Assembly: GCA_036426205.1 (NCBI GenBank)
Contig: CM071570.1
Location: forward strand, 145,803,095-145,867,094
DNA length: 64,000 nt
Source: Ascaphus truei
Lineage: Eukaryota; Chordata; Amphibia; Anura; Ascaphidae
Direction of reading: 5' to 3'
A model generated the notes under the pieces. That model saw only the letters and a program-made list of their open reading frames with translations. It did not search any database and was not told the origin of the DNA. Positions 34,291-46,421 of this stretch are shown here, one piece after another; the first letter of the stretch is position 1; each line of letters opens with the position of its first letter. The position numbers and the translations under genes are program-made.

Positions 34291-34840
34291 AGCTGTATTG
34301 CAATGCTAGAGTCAGTTCAGGGTTTCAGTGTATTGTGCAGTCAGTTTTGGGAGAGACTGCAGTAAATAAGTTGTAAAGGGGTGGGGGGTTGAAATAGGCA
34401 GGTTAGCAAGCATGGGATCATAGTGTGATCTGAATAGCTTACCGTTTGTTGTCTTGAGTTAAAGAGTTTGCAGAAAGAAGCAGTCCCCAGTCACCTCTAG
34501 TCAAACTGTAGTCTAACTGTATTTATCACTTAAAAAGCTCACTTTAAATGCCTCACTATCTAATGCCAATTGCAGTTCCTGCAGATTGCAGGAGAGGTGT
34601 TTGTTATATACAGCTAAAACAGGTCACATGACCCTCCCCCTTCCTAATCAGTCAGCTTGTTCCATTTGGTCAATTAACAGCACAGAGTTAAGAGGGAAAA
34701 AAAAATACTTTTTAAATTCAAACATACTAACTTATATCAATTCTACAAGGCCAGATTCCGTCTTTTACACAGGGTTTCAACATCAGGAACAGTGAACAAT
34801 ATTAAAAAATGCAAGAGACAGCATTTTTAATAGGACTAAT
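34291..34840. other. Unclassified sequence 5' of the LINE
   Basis: It may include the LINE 5' untranslated region (to about 34400) and an older repeat. No gene signal. Confidence 0.4.
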
Positions 34841-35182
34841 ATATAGATATATTTATATAGAGAGATAGAGATATAGAGAGAGAGAGATATAGATAGAGAG
34901 ATATAGATAAAGAGAGAGATATAGATAGAGATATAGATAGATAGAGAGAGATATAGATAGAGAGAAATATAGATAGAGAGAGATATAGATAGTGTATATA
35001 TATAGATAGAGAGAGATATATAGATAGAGAGAGAGAGAGATATATAGATAGAGAGATAGAGATATATATAGAGAGAGATATAGATAGAGAGAGAGATATA
35101 GATAGAGAGATAGAGATATATATAGAGAGAGATATAGATAGAGAGAGAGATATAGATAGAGAGATAGAGATAGAGAGAATCA
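34841..35182. repeat. AT/AG-rich microsatellite, (TATAGA/GAGATA)n
   Basis: About 340 bp of units 'gatatagatagaga' and 'tatatagagaga'. Long minus-strand frames rich in Ser, Ile, Tyr and Leu are repeat artefacts. Confidence 0.95.
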
Positions 35183-35678
35183 CTGTCTCTAGGTGCTGGA
35201 ATAGGGCAGCTATGGGACTTCCTAGTGTACAGAGAGTTAATTTCACCTACAATAGCTAGTTCAGCTGCAGATAATTGAGCAGGCTGAACTCCTGATAGCA
35301 CATGGAGTTTTAAAAGTCAGGAAGTGACCACACACAGAGACTGCTGTTCCTTGAGAAGAGTTCTCCCCAGCTGTGGAAGCTGGCACAGTCCCCTAGGCTC
35401 GCTGGATGGTGGTCGCGGAGCCTGCTGGGATTGCCTGGGTTGTTAATCCCAGGAAGAAGGAAGGACGCGAGACCTTGCTGAAGCAGGGAATGCCTGGTCC
35501 ATAGTAATGTAACTATAGAGGAGAGATTCTCTGAGCTCTCGTGGGACTGAGCTCCCCTAGGAAGGAAAGACGCGAGACCGTGCTTAAGCGGGGACGTCTG
35601 ATCAATAACCTTGGAGTAACAGATAAGAGAAACACAATATTGCTGTATGGAGAGACTGCATATGTTTAGCTATAATAG
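35183..35678. repeat. Unclassified repeat flanking the solo LTR
   Basis: Contains two similar blocks about 110 bp apart, each with 'aaggaaagacgcgagacc'-like text (near 35460 and 35565), probably an older LTR into which the 35679 solo LTR inserted. The continuation lies at 36483-37100. Confidence 0.45.
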
Positions 35679-36477
35679 TGTGATGGTTCAGGGGATTCAT
35701 TCCCCTCCATACGTCCCTGGCGCTGTGCTCCCTCCTGCCTCTCATCTCCCTTCCTTGCCTCCCCGTTCTGTTCTCCCTTCCTCCTCCCGCATCTGTCCCT
35801 CTGCGGCAGCCCCTGACGCTCTCCCAGTGTCTGCGCGCGTTCCCCGCAGGGCACGCGCGTCCTCACAGTCTCCCGTTCCCCTCTACAGTACTCCCCGCGC
35901 TCCCGCTCCGGTCCCCTTACCTCCTGCAGACTCCTGTTTTAGGCATTCCCAGACCCCTGGCTCCTCCTCTCATGCTGTACAGGCTATCTCCCTCTCTGGC
36001 TCACCTGTCTCCTCCTCCTCCTCTCCTTCTCACCTATCCCTGCTGCCTCTCACTTCACCCTCTGCTCCTCCTCTCTCTCCCATTGGTGTTCCCTCCTTTA
36101 TAACCCCTGTCTGTCCTCTAACTCATTGCTCTGCATGTGTGCAGTCCTATGCTTGGCTCTCCTGTGTTTTCCAGCTTCTGTTCCTGCTCCTGCTTACCCC
36201 TGGATCTCCCTGGCTTGACCTCTGCTCTCTCCTGCCCTTGAACCCTGCTTACGGACATCATCATCCTGCTCTTTATTGCCCTAGACTCTGGCACACGGAC
36301 ATCACTAACCGAACTCTATATCCCAAGGCGTTGCAAGTATAATCTAACCATCTTTCTACAGGCCCGGCAACGCACTACCACACTCTGGGCACACCCTCAC
36401 TGCTGTGGGTGCGTGTGTTAACCCTACCCACCTCAGTACTGGGGACTGATCAGGTCTGCGGGCATACAGGCGTTACA
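35679..36477 (+). mobile_element. Solo LTR (Ty3-type), 799 bp, 5-bp target duplication
   Basis: Begins TGTGATGG and ends GGCGTTACA (TG...CA). It is flanked by the exact duplication 'aatag' at 35674-35678 and 36478-36482. The interior is C/T-rich with no pol sequence, so this is a solo LTR left by recombination. The 231-codon Pro/Ser/Leu frame inside it is compositional. Confidence 0.9.
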
Positions 36478-36482
36478 AATAG

Positions 36483-37171
36483 TACCTGTTTTGGGGTGGT
36501 AACCAGCTTAGCTGTCCATCCAGTTAGTAAGGATTGAAGCTGAATGTGTAGTTAGTCTCCTAAGAGGAGTAGACATTTATTTTATGATTTGTTGGGTCTG
36601 TTAGTATATTATTAAAACTATATAGAGAAATACTACGTTTCCTGCCTTAATCTGGGACATAAAATCCCACGCTGTGACGAAGACATCACAATATACATAC
36701 ACAACAGTCCAACAGGAAAGTATCTTATCTGTTTCTGTTGTTGTTGCTGTAGGGGAAGGCCTCTCTATTCTACTGGGTCTGCATCTTTGTGTGCTATAGC
36801 ACTCCCTCTGTCCAGGTATAGAGATCTTGTCCCCTTGTCTTGCTGTCAGCATATGGTCCTTCTGTGTGCATCAAGATATCATATTTTCCTCAGGTCAGCC
36901 CAGTTGTGGGCTAAGGAAATCTCTGCAGCCTCTTTCTCTTTATGGCAGTCCAAATGTGAGCTAAGGAATCTCTCTCCTGTTTCTCACATCAGGCTTTTTC
37001 TAAGAGTCCTGATAAGCCATGTGGAGTCTGGTTGATCGCCTGTGTGCAATTAACCAGCATAATTTAGAGGCAGTTTCTCTGAAACAGTGATAAGTTCGTT
37101 ACAAAATGTCACACCATGAGTCCTATTAAGAGTGCGGTCTCTTGCATTTTTGTTGGAGAGATAAAGGTTGA
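36483..37171. other. Unclassified sequence right of the solo LTR
   Basis: Probably the right part of the older repeat cut by the LTR, then AT-rich DNA. No gene signal. Confidence 0.4.
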
Positions 37172-37514
37172 GCTTATAGTAATGGTGACAGCAACATGCT
37201 CGCGGCCGCTGACGTCACACGTTGCCATCGCTATAGCGATAGTTGCACTTGGTGCAGGAAAACTTGGGAGAGCAACAGGGTGCGTGGCGGAAGGGTGGCC
37301 TGTGACGTCACGCGAGTGGTTCGCTATTATTGGCTGAACCGCTTCCCATGACTGTGTCACGCAGCGGCTGCACACCAACACAAAATCCACTGACTTCAGC
37401 GTTGTTGGCCACCATGTCACTACACAGCCCCGTCGCGGTCGCCCCACTATGGGCACCCGCGACAGACTTCATGCCTTTGTTTTCGCGTGGTGTGCCGTCG
37501 ACGCTACTATAAGC
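37172..37514. mobile_element. MITE-like inverted-repeat element
   Basis: Ends GCTTATAGTA and TACTATAAGC are inverted copies. The interior is CpG-rich and contains 'gacgtcac' twice. The target duplication is not clear, so the superfamily is not assigned. Confidence 0.5.
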
Positions 37515-38268
37515 GCAGTTTAAGTCAGCAACAGCCGTGTAAGAAACACTATGGCTTTTAAATGCATATTAAAGGTCTCTGTTTTGCTTAGTTTTTGGGT
37601 TTTAATTGCAAATCTCTAATACATTCCAAAAATCACACAACAAACATAACGGCAGATGAGAACCAATCTGTTGTAAAAACACAGTCTCTATTTCATTCTT
37701 GGCTATCTTTTAGAATTAGTATAGCCGTACATCAATCTGAAGCATTTTTTAATTTCCTTATTGTATTTGCTTCTATTAAAAAGAGTTTAGTACAATAGGA
37801 AGAACAAATTTTTCTCTGAGTAATTTCAGGTAGAGATGTATTCCAATTTAAATTTGTTTTGAAAATAGTTTTTCGACTTAACACATTCATGCATATCAAT
37901 TCGAATCTCTTCCAATTGAACAGAAAATATCCTTCAGTTTAAGTTCTAAGATTTATTTATGGTATAGTCATATAATATAGCTTTATGTATTCATTTTGTG
38001 ATTTAAAATGATAAAATAAGAACAAATCTGCAAAACATCCATAATGCCACCTTACAGATGTAACCAGAGTTTTTTCCCCTCTACAGGGAACGGCACAAGA
38101 ATGTGGCCAGCAGGTGGGATTAATGCTGTGTGGGGTCAAAGAGGAGGATGGACACCCTTCCCTTCATGGCTGCCATGGCTTCCACCTTATGTGCAGCCAC
38201 AGCTCTGGAGGAAGTTATGTCATAATCTCCATAATAGTCGTCCTATAAAACGTAGTTTGTGATGACTC
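37515..38268. other. AT-rich non-coding sequence
   Basis: Nothing recognised. Confidence 0.45.
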
Positions 38269-38609
38269 TAAGGCTGAGTCCATGGTGACTCAGCCCGTGC
38301 GGAGGCGCGCTGAGGCTGAAGGAAAGATGGTGCTTTCCCTGGCCTTGGTTACTGCGGTGTCCGGGGGTGGGCCAGTGACGTCACGGAGCTTGTTTGCCCT
38401 CATTGGGCGAACCGCTCAAGTGGCCGGCCCTGCGCTCACGTGAGCGCGCAAATTTAAATTTTTACAAAGGCCTACGCTTCCGCACGCTTGCGGAAGCGTG
38501 CGCGAGCCCGCTAAAGCCGCTCTCATTGCGGCTGTAGGTGCTCACTGGTAAGCACCAGCGCGCCTCAGCACGGGTCAGCGCTTAAGCGCTGACCATGCCC
38601 GAGGCCTTA
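38269..38609. mobile_element. MITE-like element with TAAGGC ends
   Basis: The left end 'taaggctgagtccatggtga' and the reversed right end 'taaggcctcgggcatggtca' form an imperfect TIR. The interior is CpG-rich with several local palindromes ('ttccgcacgcttgcggaa', 'gcgcttaagcgc'). TIR style resembles the TAA-flanked element at 11058-11274, suggesting related families. Confidence 0.6.
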
Positions 38610-40456
38610 GTTCATCAATGTGACAGTTCTTCATAGATGAAATTATAATATGCAAAGCTTTCAAAACCTCACATATCTCTTCTTCAAGTATACAAACTAT
38701 GAGACGTATTTATATACATTAAATCAGGGGTTCTCAGAGTTGTTTGCAGACAACTCTTGTTTACTGAAGACATTGATCATGGTCCACAAAACAGCTTTTT
38801 ATGTTTAATTTGTGCAACCATGGGGCTTCACAATCTCTGCCAACAGATGTGGAAGATTGGCCTATATCAGGATGCATTTCTGATCCAGGATCAGACTACT
38901 GTATATCGAAGAAATGTGAATTAAAAAAAAAAAAAAATATGGTCCTCGTGTCTGATCGCCAATTTGAAGTATTTTCTAACGTAAAATCTGATAACCTAGG
39001 AGCAGAATTTATGGCTCTAAATGAAAATGTATAAACACAGATATGTTCAAAGACAAAATAACAACATTCTGCTTCAGAAATAATGCATATAATAGCAAAT
39101 TAAATCATGAATAGGAGTACAAACGATAAGAAAAATACATATTCAGTTTTTAAAGGTTATCTGAATTGTGCCTTCACATAAATTTACCAATATAATCCTC
39201 CCCGTTTATACATTTCAAAAATGTGCTCAACTTCAACACATGAAATGGGCAATTCTAACACTTATCACTAGTTAAGACCACACTGGAGAATCCTACATGG
39301 AATGGGACATTATTTTTATACTACTGATTTTATTAATTACGTATAACATGCCATTTCTGAATAACTGGGCTAGTCTGTTGATTTAGTGACCACTTTCCAA
39401 CCTCCTATTGGAAAGTGACCCTCAATAAAATAGTACATGAATAATTAAATGAAAACAACAGCTTCATGGATGTGAACATTAAACAAACAAATCAAGAATA
39501 AATAGTGTGACTATGTTAGGGAGGGATGAAGAGCTTGTGTTGATGCAATATAAATTAACATTAAGTTTTCATGCGACTGTTTGAACTTGCACACGCTCTT
39601 CATGTTCATAGCTTAGGTACAAAAGTATTTAATAAAAAAATCTTTATTCACAAGAGATAAATAAAATTCAACACGGTCTTTGTAGAACTAATGCATTTAA
39701 TATTTAATAGCTTTGTCGTTTTTAAGTCAAGTTATACTTTTTTTTAGTTTTCCTTTTCCCGAGATCACACAGCACCTCAACATTGCAACAACGATTTGAA
39801 CAATGAATTTGTTTCTGATAGAAAAGTTGGAGAGGTTAATTGTCCGTCATTCGCATTTATTTTATGCACTAAAAGCACTGAAATTACAGTTCTTTCAAAA
39901 ATCAAGCTGATTAAATTCTAACAAAACCGAGAAAAAAAAGTTCACTAAATGTCCACAGTAACACTTCAACAATACAAGTTACCATAAAGTCCCTGTATAG
40001 ACAGGGAACATTATTCTGAAAAATCTATGCCCGTCTATTCACGCACAATTCAGAAGGATAAGGAAAATTAATTTAACCACTTTAGGGATACTGGAACATT
40101 AAATGCACTCTCGAGACTGTGGGTTCTTCGAGCACTGCACTTTTAGAAAAATCCCTCTACCGTTTTAAATCATACAGTAAGTGATTAGGCAAGTTAGAAA
40201 TTTTAACCTAGTCTTAAATGTCCCTTTGAATATGCTTTTAGAGCCTCAGATTCTTCCAACTCCAGAAGCAATTTGGTGTCTCATTGTGAGGATTGAACTT
40301 TCTTTGCAACCATGCAGGGGAAAAAAAACACACACACACACACAAAAACAAAAATTCAATGTCCTGAACGTTTGTAATAATTTAATATCTGAAATTCAAG
40401 GTGGGTGAATATGAAGTACTAACTTTAGTGCTAGTGAATGGTGTATTTAAAACAGA
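38610..40456. other. AT-rich non-coding sequence
   Basis: No exon or RNA gene seen; an A-run lies at 38923-38936 and a short CA run at 40328-40345. Confidence 0.45.
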
Positions 40457-40473
40457 CATATAGAAGTATTTTT

Positions 40474-40827
40474 TTTATTCCAAACATTTTTATTAGGCAA
40501 GATTCAAGATTACAGGCATGTAATAAACAATAGCAGCCTAATACAAACTTTAAATTTTTTAAGAGAGTATAGCAATAGAAAAGAGCATCGCCAAGAAGAG
40601 CGAGACCTCTGGACCACGCCGTGGACTAGTAGGTATAAGGTCAGAAAAAGAGAGGGAGAAAGGGAGGGGTGGGGGGGTGGGGCGGGGGGAAAGGGTCTTC
40701 TCCCCAGTTGTTAAGCCCGGCTAGCCAAGCTGAGGATCATATTTCTCCTTTGAGTCTCAGTTTATTGGGTGTTTGGGTTGGGTTAGTGAGTGAGCCAGGG
40801 TTCCCAGACCCTATAGTATCCCTCAGC
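40474..40827 (-). mobile_element. 5'-truncated LINE insertion (L1-like) with 17-bp target duplication
   Basis: On the minus strand the 354-bp insert ends 'cctaataaaaatgtttggaa' plus an A run. It is flanked by a perfect 17-bp direct repeat starting 'catatagaagtat' at 40457-40473 and 40828-40844. An A tail, polyadenylation signal and long target duplication show target-primed reverse transcription. The L1 assignment rests on 3'-end style only. Confidence 0.8.
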
Positions 40828-40844
40828 CATATAGAAGTATTTTT

Positions 40845-41584
40845 AAACATGCATATATTTTTTTATAACTATATATTTCCATGGTAACCAAATGTTTTGG
40901 ATGGTTTATACAATCATTACCTAAAGTCTTGAGGCAGTTTCATTGATTGCGATTTGTTTTTAAAGTAATTACAGTATGTCACCATCATTAACCAAACACA
41001 TGTAAAACAATGGAATAAGTATCTGATACGAGAAAAAAACATTTAACATTTTCTATAAGGTACAGATTTAGGTAAAAGGTCTACTTTAGGAGTGATTGAA
41101 CCTTTCCAAGGAAAACCGCTAATTTGATAATGGTTTACATTTTCCTCCCCTCTTAAAGTCAATAGATATATAAATAACCAATACATTTGCCCGTTTTATT
41201 ATGTTTAATAAATATTGGAATGCATAAGTGTTTTTAGGGATGTGCACAGTGGTGACAGGGTGACAAAGGAGGAGGTGAATATGTAGCTCAGGATCTGAAG
41301 GAGCTACAGACAGACCACTTGCGTGTCCTGATCTGTGTGATCGAATTACTGTTTGATTTGAAGTGCTGTTTGTATTAAGTGTGGTGTTAGACCCAGGAGT
41401 TGGAACAAGGAAGGAGTGAAACAAGGTATATACGGTAGAACTACAGTAAATTGTTAGCATTTTATAAAGGTGACCAGGACATTCCTGGATTTGCAACACA
41501 TGTCCGGTGTCCTGATAATTAGTTTAAAACCTTAAAAACGTTGTGTGCGAGTCTGTGCTGGTCAGTGGCTGTGTGTGTCTGAGT
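40845..41584. other. Non-coding sequence
   Basis: No gene signal. The right end may belong to the 5' region of the CR1-like element that follows. Confidence 0.4.
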
Positions 41585-41835
41585 GAGTTGTGCAGGTCCA
41601 GGTCTGTGAGTGTGAGTGTTGTGCAGGTCCGGGTCTGTGCGAGTGTTGTGTAGGTCCAGGTCTGTGCGAGTGTTGTGCAGATCTGGGTCTGTGCGAGTGT
41701 TGTGCAGATCTGGGTCTGTGCGAGTTTTGTGCAGATCTGGGTCTGTGCGAGTTTTGTGCAGATCTGGGTCTGTGCGAATGTTGTGCAGGTCCAGGTCAAA
41801 ATCTGTGGGAGTGTTCAGCGGGTCAGGGTCTGTGT
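41585..41835. repeat. 27-bp minisatellite
   Basis: About nine copies of a unit close to 'gtgttgtgcagatctgggtc' plus 'tgtgcga'. The unit is a multiple of three, so frames stay open on both strands and give spurious repetitive peptides. Confidence 0.9.
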
Positions 41836-41854
41836 GACTGAGTTTCGTGCTCAC

Positions 41855-42533
41855 TGAGCAGGCTCTGGCTGGGACTATTGGTGCAGAGGGTGGAGCTGTG
41901 AGTGATGACGAGGAACAGGTAGTTGGCTGGGTAACAGTTAGAAGGGGAAGCAGGGGGAAGAGGCACTTCTGAGCTGACCCATTTGCCAAATTGAGTGAAG
42001 ATATTGGGGGTGTCATAGCATGAATGGCTAGGCTGGGGGGAAATTGATTACTCTAGCAGCCAGAGGAATAGTTCCTCCAGCACAGAGGGGACTCAGAGAA
42101 CAAGAAAGATTGTGGTTGTAGGGGACACCATTATTAGGAAGGTGGATAAAGCAATCCGTTGCCATGACTGCATGAACCAAACAGTTTGTTGTCTCCTGGT
42201 GGCTTGAGTTTGGCAAATTGCAGATCGGGTAGACAGAATGTTGGGGGGGGCTGGAATTGATTCAGCGATCTTGGTACATGTTGGCACCAATGACAAAGTT
42301 AAAGATGGATGGTCCTAAAAAAATATTTCAGGGATGTAGGCTGCAAACTTAAGGCAAGGACATCCAAGGTAGTAGTATCTGAAATACTACCAGTGCCATG
42401 TGCTACCCCCGGGAGGCAGTTGTGAGATTAGGGAGGTCAATGCATGGCTAGGAAAGTGGTGTAGTAAGGTGGGTTTGGAGTTATTAAAGCACTGGGATTC
42501 CTTTTCCAAGAGGTGCTATCTTTATGTAGGGAT
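41855..42533 (+). pseudogene. CR1-type LINE ORF1 with SGNH esterase domain (left part)
   Basis: Broken plus-strand frames translate as WVTVRRG, then KIVVVGDTIIRKVDKAIRC (the G-D-S/T-I block I of SGNH/GDSL esterases, here GDT), DRVDRMLGGAGID and ILVHVGTNDK (the GxND block III). This esterase is known from ORF1 of vertebrate CR1 elements. The catalytic Ser position reads Thr and several stops are present, so this is a relic. It is cut at 42533 by a BEL LTR and resumes at 44341. Confidence 0.8.
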
Positions 42534-44335
42534 TGTCACGGTAGCTAGTGATAGGTTATAATACACACCAAAATATCTGGGTTGAATTGAACACGACTTA
42601 GATATAATAAATATAGTGTATTCCTTAAAGAAGGAGGACACACAAGATGATACAAATAACAGACAAAATAGACACTTACTTAGGGTTGGACAATGAAGCA
42701 ATCAGGATACAGGATTGGCAATTCATTCAGCAATACAGGTTCAGATGAAGACATCATGAAAAGACACGAAGACAATGGGTATAGGGCTTACACTCGTTTA
42801 TATGCGCCCCCATACCTTAACCTTGGGGCGCCTGAATGTCTAGCAGACTTCTTTGTAGTCAGGCAACCCTTCTGTCTGTAAGTGTGAATTATGACACTTA
42901 CAGACCACTCAGCCTCTGCGTTCCCCTGCCCTATTGTACACAATCAGAGTGGTCAGCCTTTGATCAGAGGGTTTATTGTAGACCACTTGTCTCCCCCCTG
43001 AACATTAACATAAAGCAGAGCCAGTAATTTTCCCGGGCTTTTATACCAGCCTTGGAAAACAGTATTTCTTTAATATCTACACATATTAAAATAATCCGTT
43101 CTGTGGGTCTGAGCGGGCTGAAATTTGCCATGTCCTCATGCCGGAAGACATTTGCCATAGTGGCCAAGTTTCAGCCTTCCACGACCCCCAGAACCAGAAA
43201 TACAAAAAACAAGTTAAAATCCCCTATTAACTTTAATGCAGGATTCTCCGCTATAGCTAAAAGAAATCTCTGCTTTTCACTCTCCCATTGAAATCAACTG
43301 GCTCCGCTGCTATAGGCTTTCAATGGAGCAACTCCGCTGTTGAAGTCAATGGTAAAATTACAATTTTCACATTTGCCTACACTCCGCCTGGTTGATCCGA
43401 GAGGGCTGGAAATGGCCATGCAGTCATGCCGGAACAGTGACTACCTGCGACCAAAATCCCAACCCTCTGGTACTCACAGAACCGGAGATATAGGCTTACA
43501 CTTTTTACCCTTTCGGACTTGGCCGCTTTAAAGCCACGCGGCTTTCCCTCATTGGAATCAATATGGCCGGCGCCGGCATAGGAAATGCATGGGCCGGCGC
43601 CGCCATAGGATTCAATGGGACCTCTGCTCCCATTAGTCAATGGCGCGACCCTCGTGGTGAGCTCGACCCTTTATGGGGGTCCCCCATTCTCGGACCCGGT
43701 GGTTGTCGTGTGTGGGGGTTCCTAGGGTCTAGGGGCAAAAATAATTTTATTTCTGGGTGCCCTAGAACCTAAGTTTCCCACGCCAATTGTATTTGAACTT
43801 GAACTAATGTGATCAAAAGCTCTTTTTCAGATATGGTATCCGCGTCTGCGGTTTGGATGGCTGCCAACCCGTTCCTGGAGGTCGGCGTCGACGAATCCCC
43901 ATTGAAATGAATGGCTCCATCGACGTACAATGGGGAACCGCCGCTCCTCCTCTCGGGCGTCACCTGCAGGTCTTCCGATGAAAATGGGTCCAAATCGCCA
44001 GTTTCCCCATAGGATCGTATTGAGCTGCAACGGCGACCTATGGGGAGCTGCAAAATGGAGCCTGCAAGGGCGGGAAAATTGAACAAAGGGCTATAATCAC
44101 TGAATTAACATTAACCCTTTCCCTCCCGCATAGATCCCAGTGTATGTGTTGGTGCAGACACTGGAATGGGAACAATACACATTTACAGGGGAATATACAT
44201 TTGGGTGCTTAAGCAGGGTAAAACACATTACTGGACCTCAGTCCAGTTAACCCCTTGCTTCCCAAGTGAGAGCAGGGGGTGGCCAAATGGGGTGTAACCC
44301 CTTTAATACCGGGCCAACCTCCCTCTCCCATGACA
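42534..44335 (+). mobile_element. BEL/Pao-type solo LTR, 1802 bp
   Basis: Begins TGTCACGG, ends CCATGACA and is flanked by the exact duplication 'gggat' (42529-42533 and 44336-44340). Its first 750 bp match in inverted orientation the LTR at 53059-53800, which is attached to BEL/Pao pol sequence; shared text includes 'atctctgcttttcactct' and 'gacacttactta'. Two diverged internal modules of about 100 bp (about 43110-43210 and 43393-43495) share 'catgccggaa' and 'agaacc(a/g)ga(a/g)ata'. No pol lies inside, so it is a solo LTR. Confidence 0.88.
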
Positions 44336-44340
44336 GGGAT

Positions 44341-44420
44341 GGATTGCACCTCAACAGAGAGGGATTTCCTGTGCTAAGGGGGAGGAAGTTAAAAAGGTTG
44401 GGGATTTTAAACTAGAATGA
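44341..44420 (+). pseudogene. CR1-type ORF1 esterase, right part
   Basis: The frame reads DGLHLNREGFPVL immediately after the LTR's right target duplication. The DxxH pair is block V of the SGNH esterase fold. It is the direct continuation of 41855-42533 and proves that the LTR interrupted an existing CR1 copy. Confidence 0.8.
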
Positions 44421-44989
44421 GGACAGCAGGTTCCAGCGCAAATACCGTTTACAATAATTAAAGCCAACTGAACACACTGGTGATCGTGAAAAGGGTAAAA
44501 AGAAATGTATAAATACAGTCCTTTGGTCGGTTCTGCTCCTAGGATGGATTCAATCCAAATCCAAGAGTACTGAGAGCAGAGAGTCAGGAGGGCACGCACA
44601 TCAAAGATTACATATATAGAAAAAGGGAGGAGAGTGTATGTGACAATAAACTAATTAAAATATATATATTACACTCACATTTGTTGTGAGTAATATAGGC
44701 CTTGTGGTTATTAGGAGTGACCACCTCAAATGATGTTTAGATGATGATGTCTGTCAGGAACATAGGGAGGAGAATCCCATAACATGAAAAATAGAGGACA
44801 CAGGAAATAGTGCAGATAGCTTTATGACAAAAAATATATTAAAAAAGTAATAAACTCACAAACATAAATTGGGTGCAAGCATTGGGACCACCCTGGGTCA
44901 GGCAGTGATTTAAGTCCATCACTTCCTCCTTCTCTGGCGATCCACCCATGGTCGCCGTCCACAATGGAGTTTGCAGGGAAGGAAGGCTC
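44421..44989. other. Unclassified repeat between CR1 and the Penelope-like element
   Basis: Likely the rest of the CR1 copy and part of the Penelope-like terminal region. No conserved frame. Confidence 0.4.
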
Positions 44990-45058
44990 AATCCTATGCA
45001 GATGCTTCCTCACAGAACACCAACAGCTCAGCAGTCCTTCTCTGGTCTGTAGAGTTCA

Positions 45059-45096
45059 CCTTACGCATTTCGTCCTAAAAGGAACTTCTTCAGGGG
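45059..45096 (-). ncRNA. Hammerhead-like motif of the Penelope-like element
   Basis: Minus strand: CTGAAGA (matches CUGANGA), stem II GTTCCT-TTT-AGGAC with one bulge, GAAA, TGCG, TA. All core bases are present but stem I is weak and the stem III element (TGCG) is no longer self-complementary. Its position just downstream of the endonuclease ties this motif class to a Penelope-like element. Confidence 0.5.
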
Positions 45097-45899
45097 CAGT
45101 TGTTTGCGCGACGTCATCGCGTTTACAGACATTCCAGACGTCACGGCGCATGTTGTGGGTCAATGACGTCACCGCGCAGTGTTCCAGCGACGTCTTACTA
45201 ACAAGACTGCACAGGAGGCAGTCAGGTACTACACGGACAACCAGGAAATATTCAATAAACAATAATTATGGACTATGTGTGCACAAGTCACACAAACATG
45301 CATATATACCTACAAGAGGCATAAATATACAGAGAAACAGCATTTAAAATACAAATCTGGATATAATACATACACATGTATAATGGCATAGACATATGAA
45401 ATGGACATATAAGTAGATGCTGACTCATACTAATGTAGATATCTATGGGTAGAGAAGGATGTTATTAAATGAATAAAAGGTGAACTCCATTAAAAATAAT
45501 ACATGATTAAATTATTGAACTTTGGATCTATATCCCCTGCCATAATCTCACCAGTGTTCTTAATGTAAGTAACATTAGAGACTAACCAATTAAATGGAAA
45601 TGGAAAAAATTATAAAGTACTTACTAATATAAATTTGGTCCTAATGGATATTCATTAATGTAAGGATGGTACCAATTCGTTTTAAATATGTTTAGGATGT
45701 TGAGTACCAAAAAGCATGGTTACATTTTTAGAAAAACCAGATCATTTAGATAAATTAAATCTGAAAACAGTTTATTTAAAAAATATAAATAAATTCCAAG
45801 CTAAAAAAACAGGTTAAAAGGGGTAGATATATCAAGCATTACAAGATATGTATGTATGTATGTATGTATGTTTTGGGGAAGAAGCTAAAAATGTGAGCC

Positions 45900-46421
45900 T
45901 GTTAAGAATTTGTCAGAGAAATATAAGTCAGCAGCATCCAAAGGTCAAATTAGGGAGGCATTAATATCAAAGTTTATATTCAGACCCTTGGGGTGTAATG
46001 CATTTATTTGGTGGATCCAGAAATACGCCCTTTGTGACAACTGTAGGGTTCTGTTGCCCCCTCTCCAGTGGTGTGAGACATGTTTAATACCCAAGTATGT
46101 GAGGCCTTTAGGATGTGAATTGTGATTTTTTTTTTTTATGTAATGTGATTCTCTAAGCTAAGGCTAATATTTCTTAAATGTCCCAGGATTCTTACCCGCA
46201 GGGGGCGGGTGGTCCTCCCCACATAGTGTAGCCCACAAGGGCATGTTAGTACATACACTAAGTGGGTAACTCTACAATTTACCTGTCACTGCTGGGGGGG
46301 GGGGTTTGTTGCCAAATTTACAGGCTTTGCAAGGAGAACATTTAAAAAGCCCTTTGGTTTATCTGTTACCCATTTATCTTTTTTTTTAAATCTATTTCTA
46401 CCTTTTTTAAGTCACTTGGAG
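45900..46421 (-). pseudogene. Penelope-like GIY-YIG endonuclease, frameshifted
   Basis: Shifted minus-strand frames give FKCSPCKACKFGNK (a Cys-rich linker motif), then HLVYVLTCPCGLHYVGRTTR (the GIY-YIG core, with VYV and HYVG as the two strands and R as the catalytic Arg), LRVRILGHLRNI, and later KGVFLDPPNKC, corresponding to the WI/E...L region. In-frame stops and a poly-G/poly-C frameshift near 46295 inactivate it. Confidence 0.8.

Noticed and set aside
34783..35301. Ser/Ile/Tyr/Leu-rich minus-strand frames of 136-172 codons
   Set aside because: Produced by the GATATA/GAGAGA microsatellite.
35647..36342. 231-codon plus-strand frame rich in Pro, Ser and Leu
   Set aside because: It lies almost wholly inside a solo LTR bounded by a 5-bp duplication; composition explains it.
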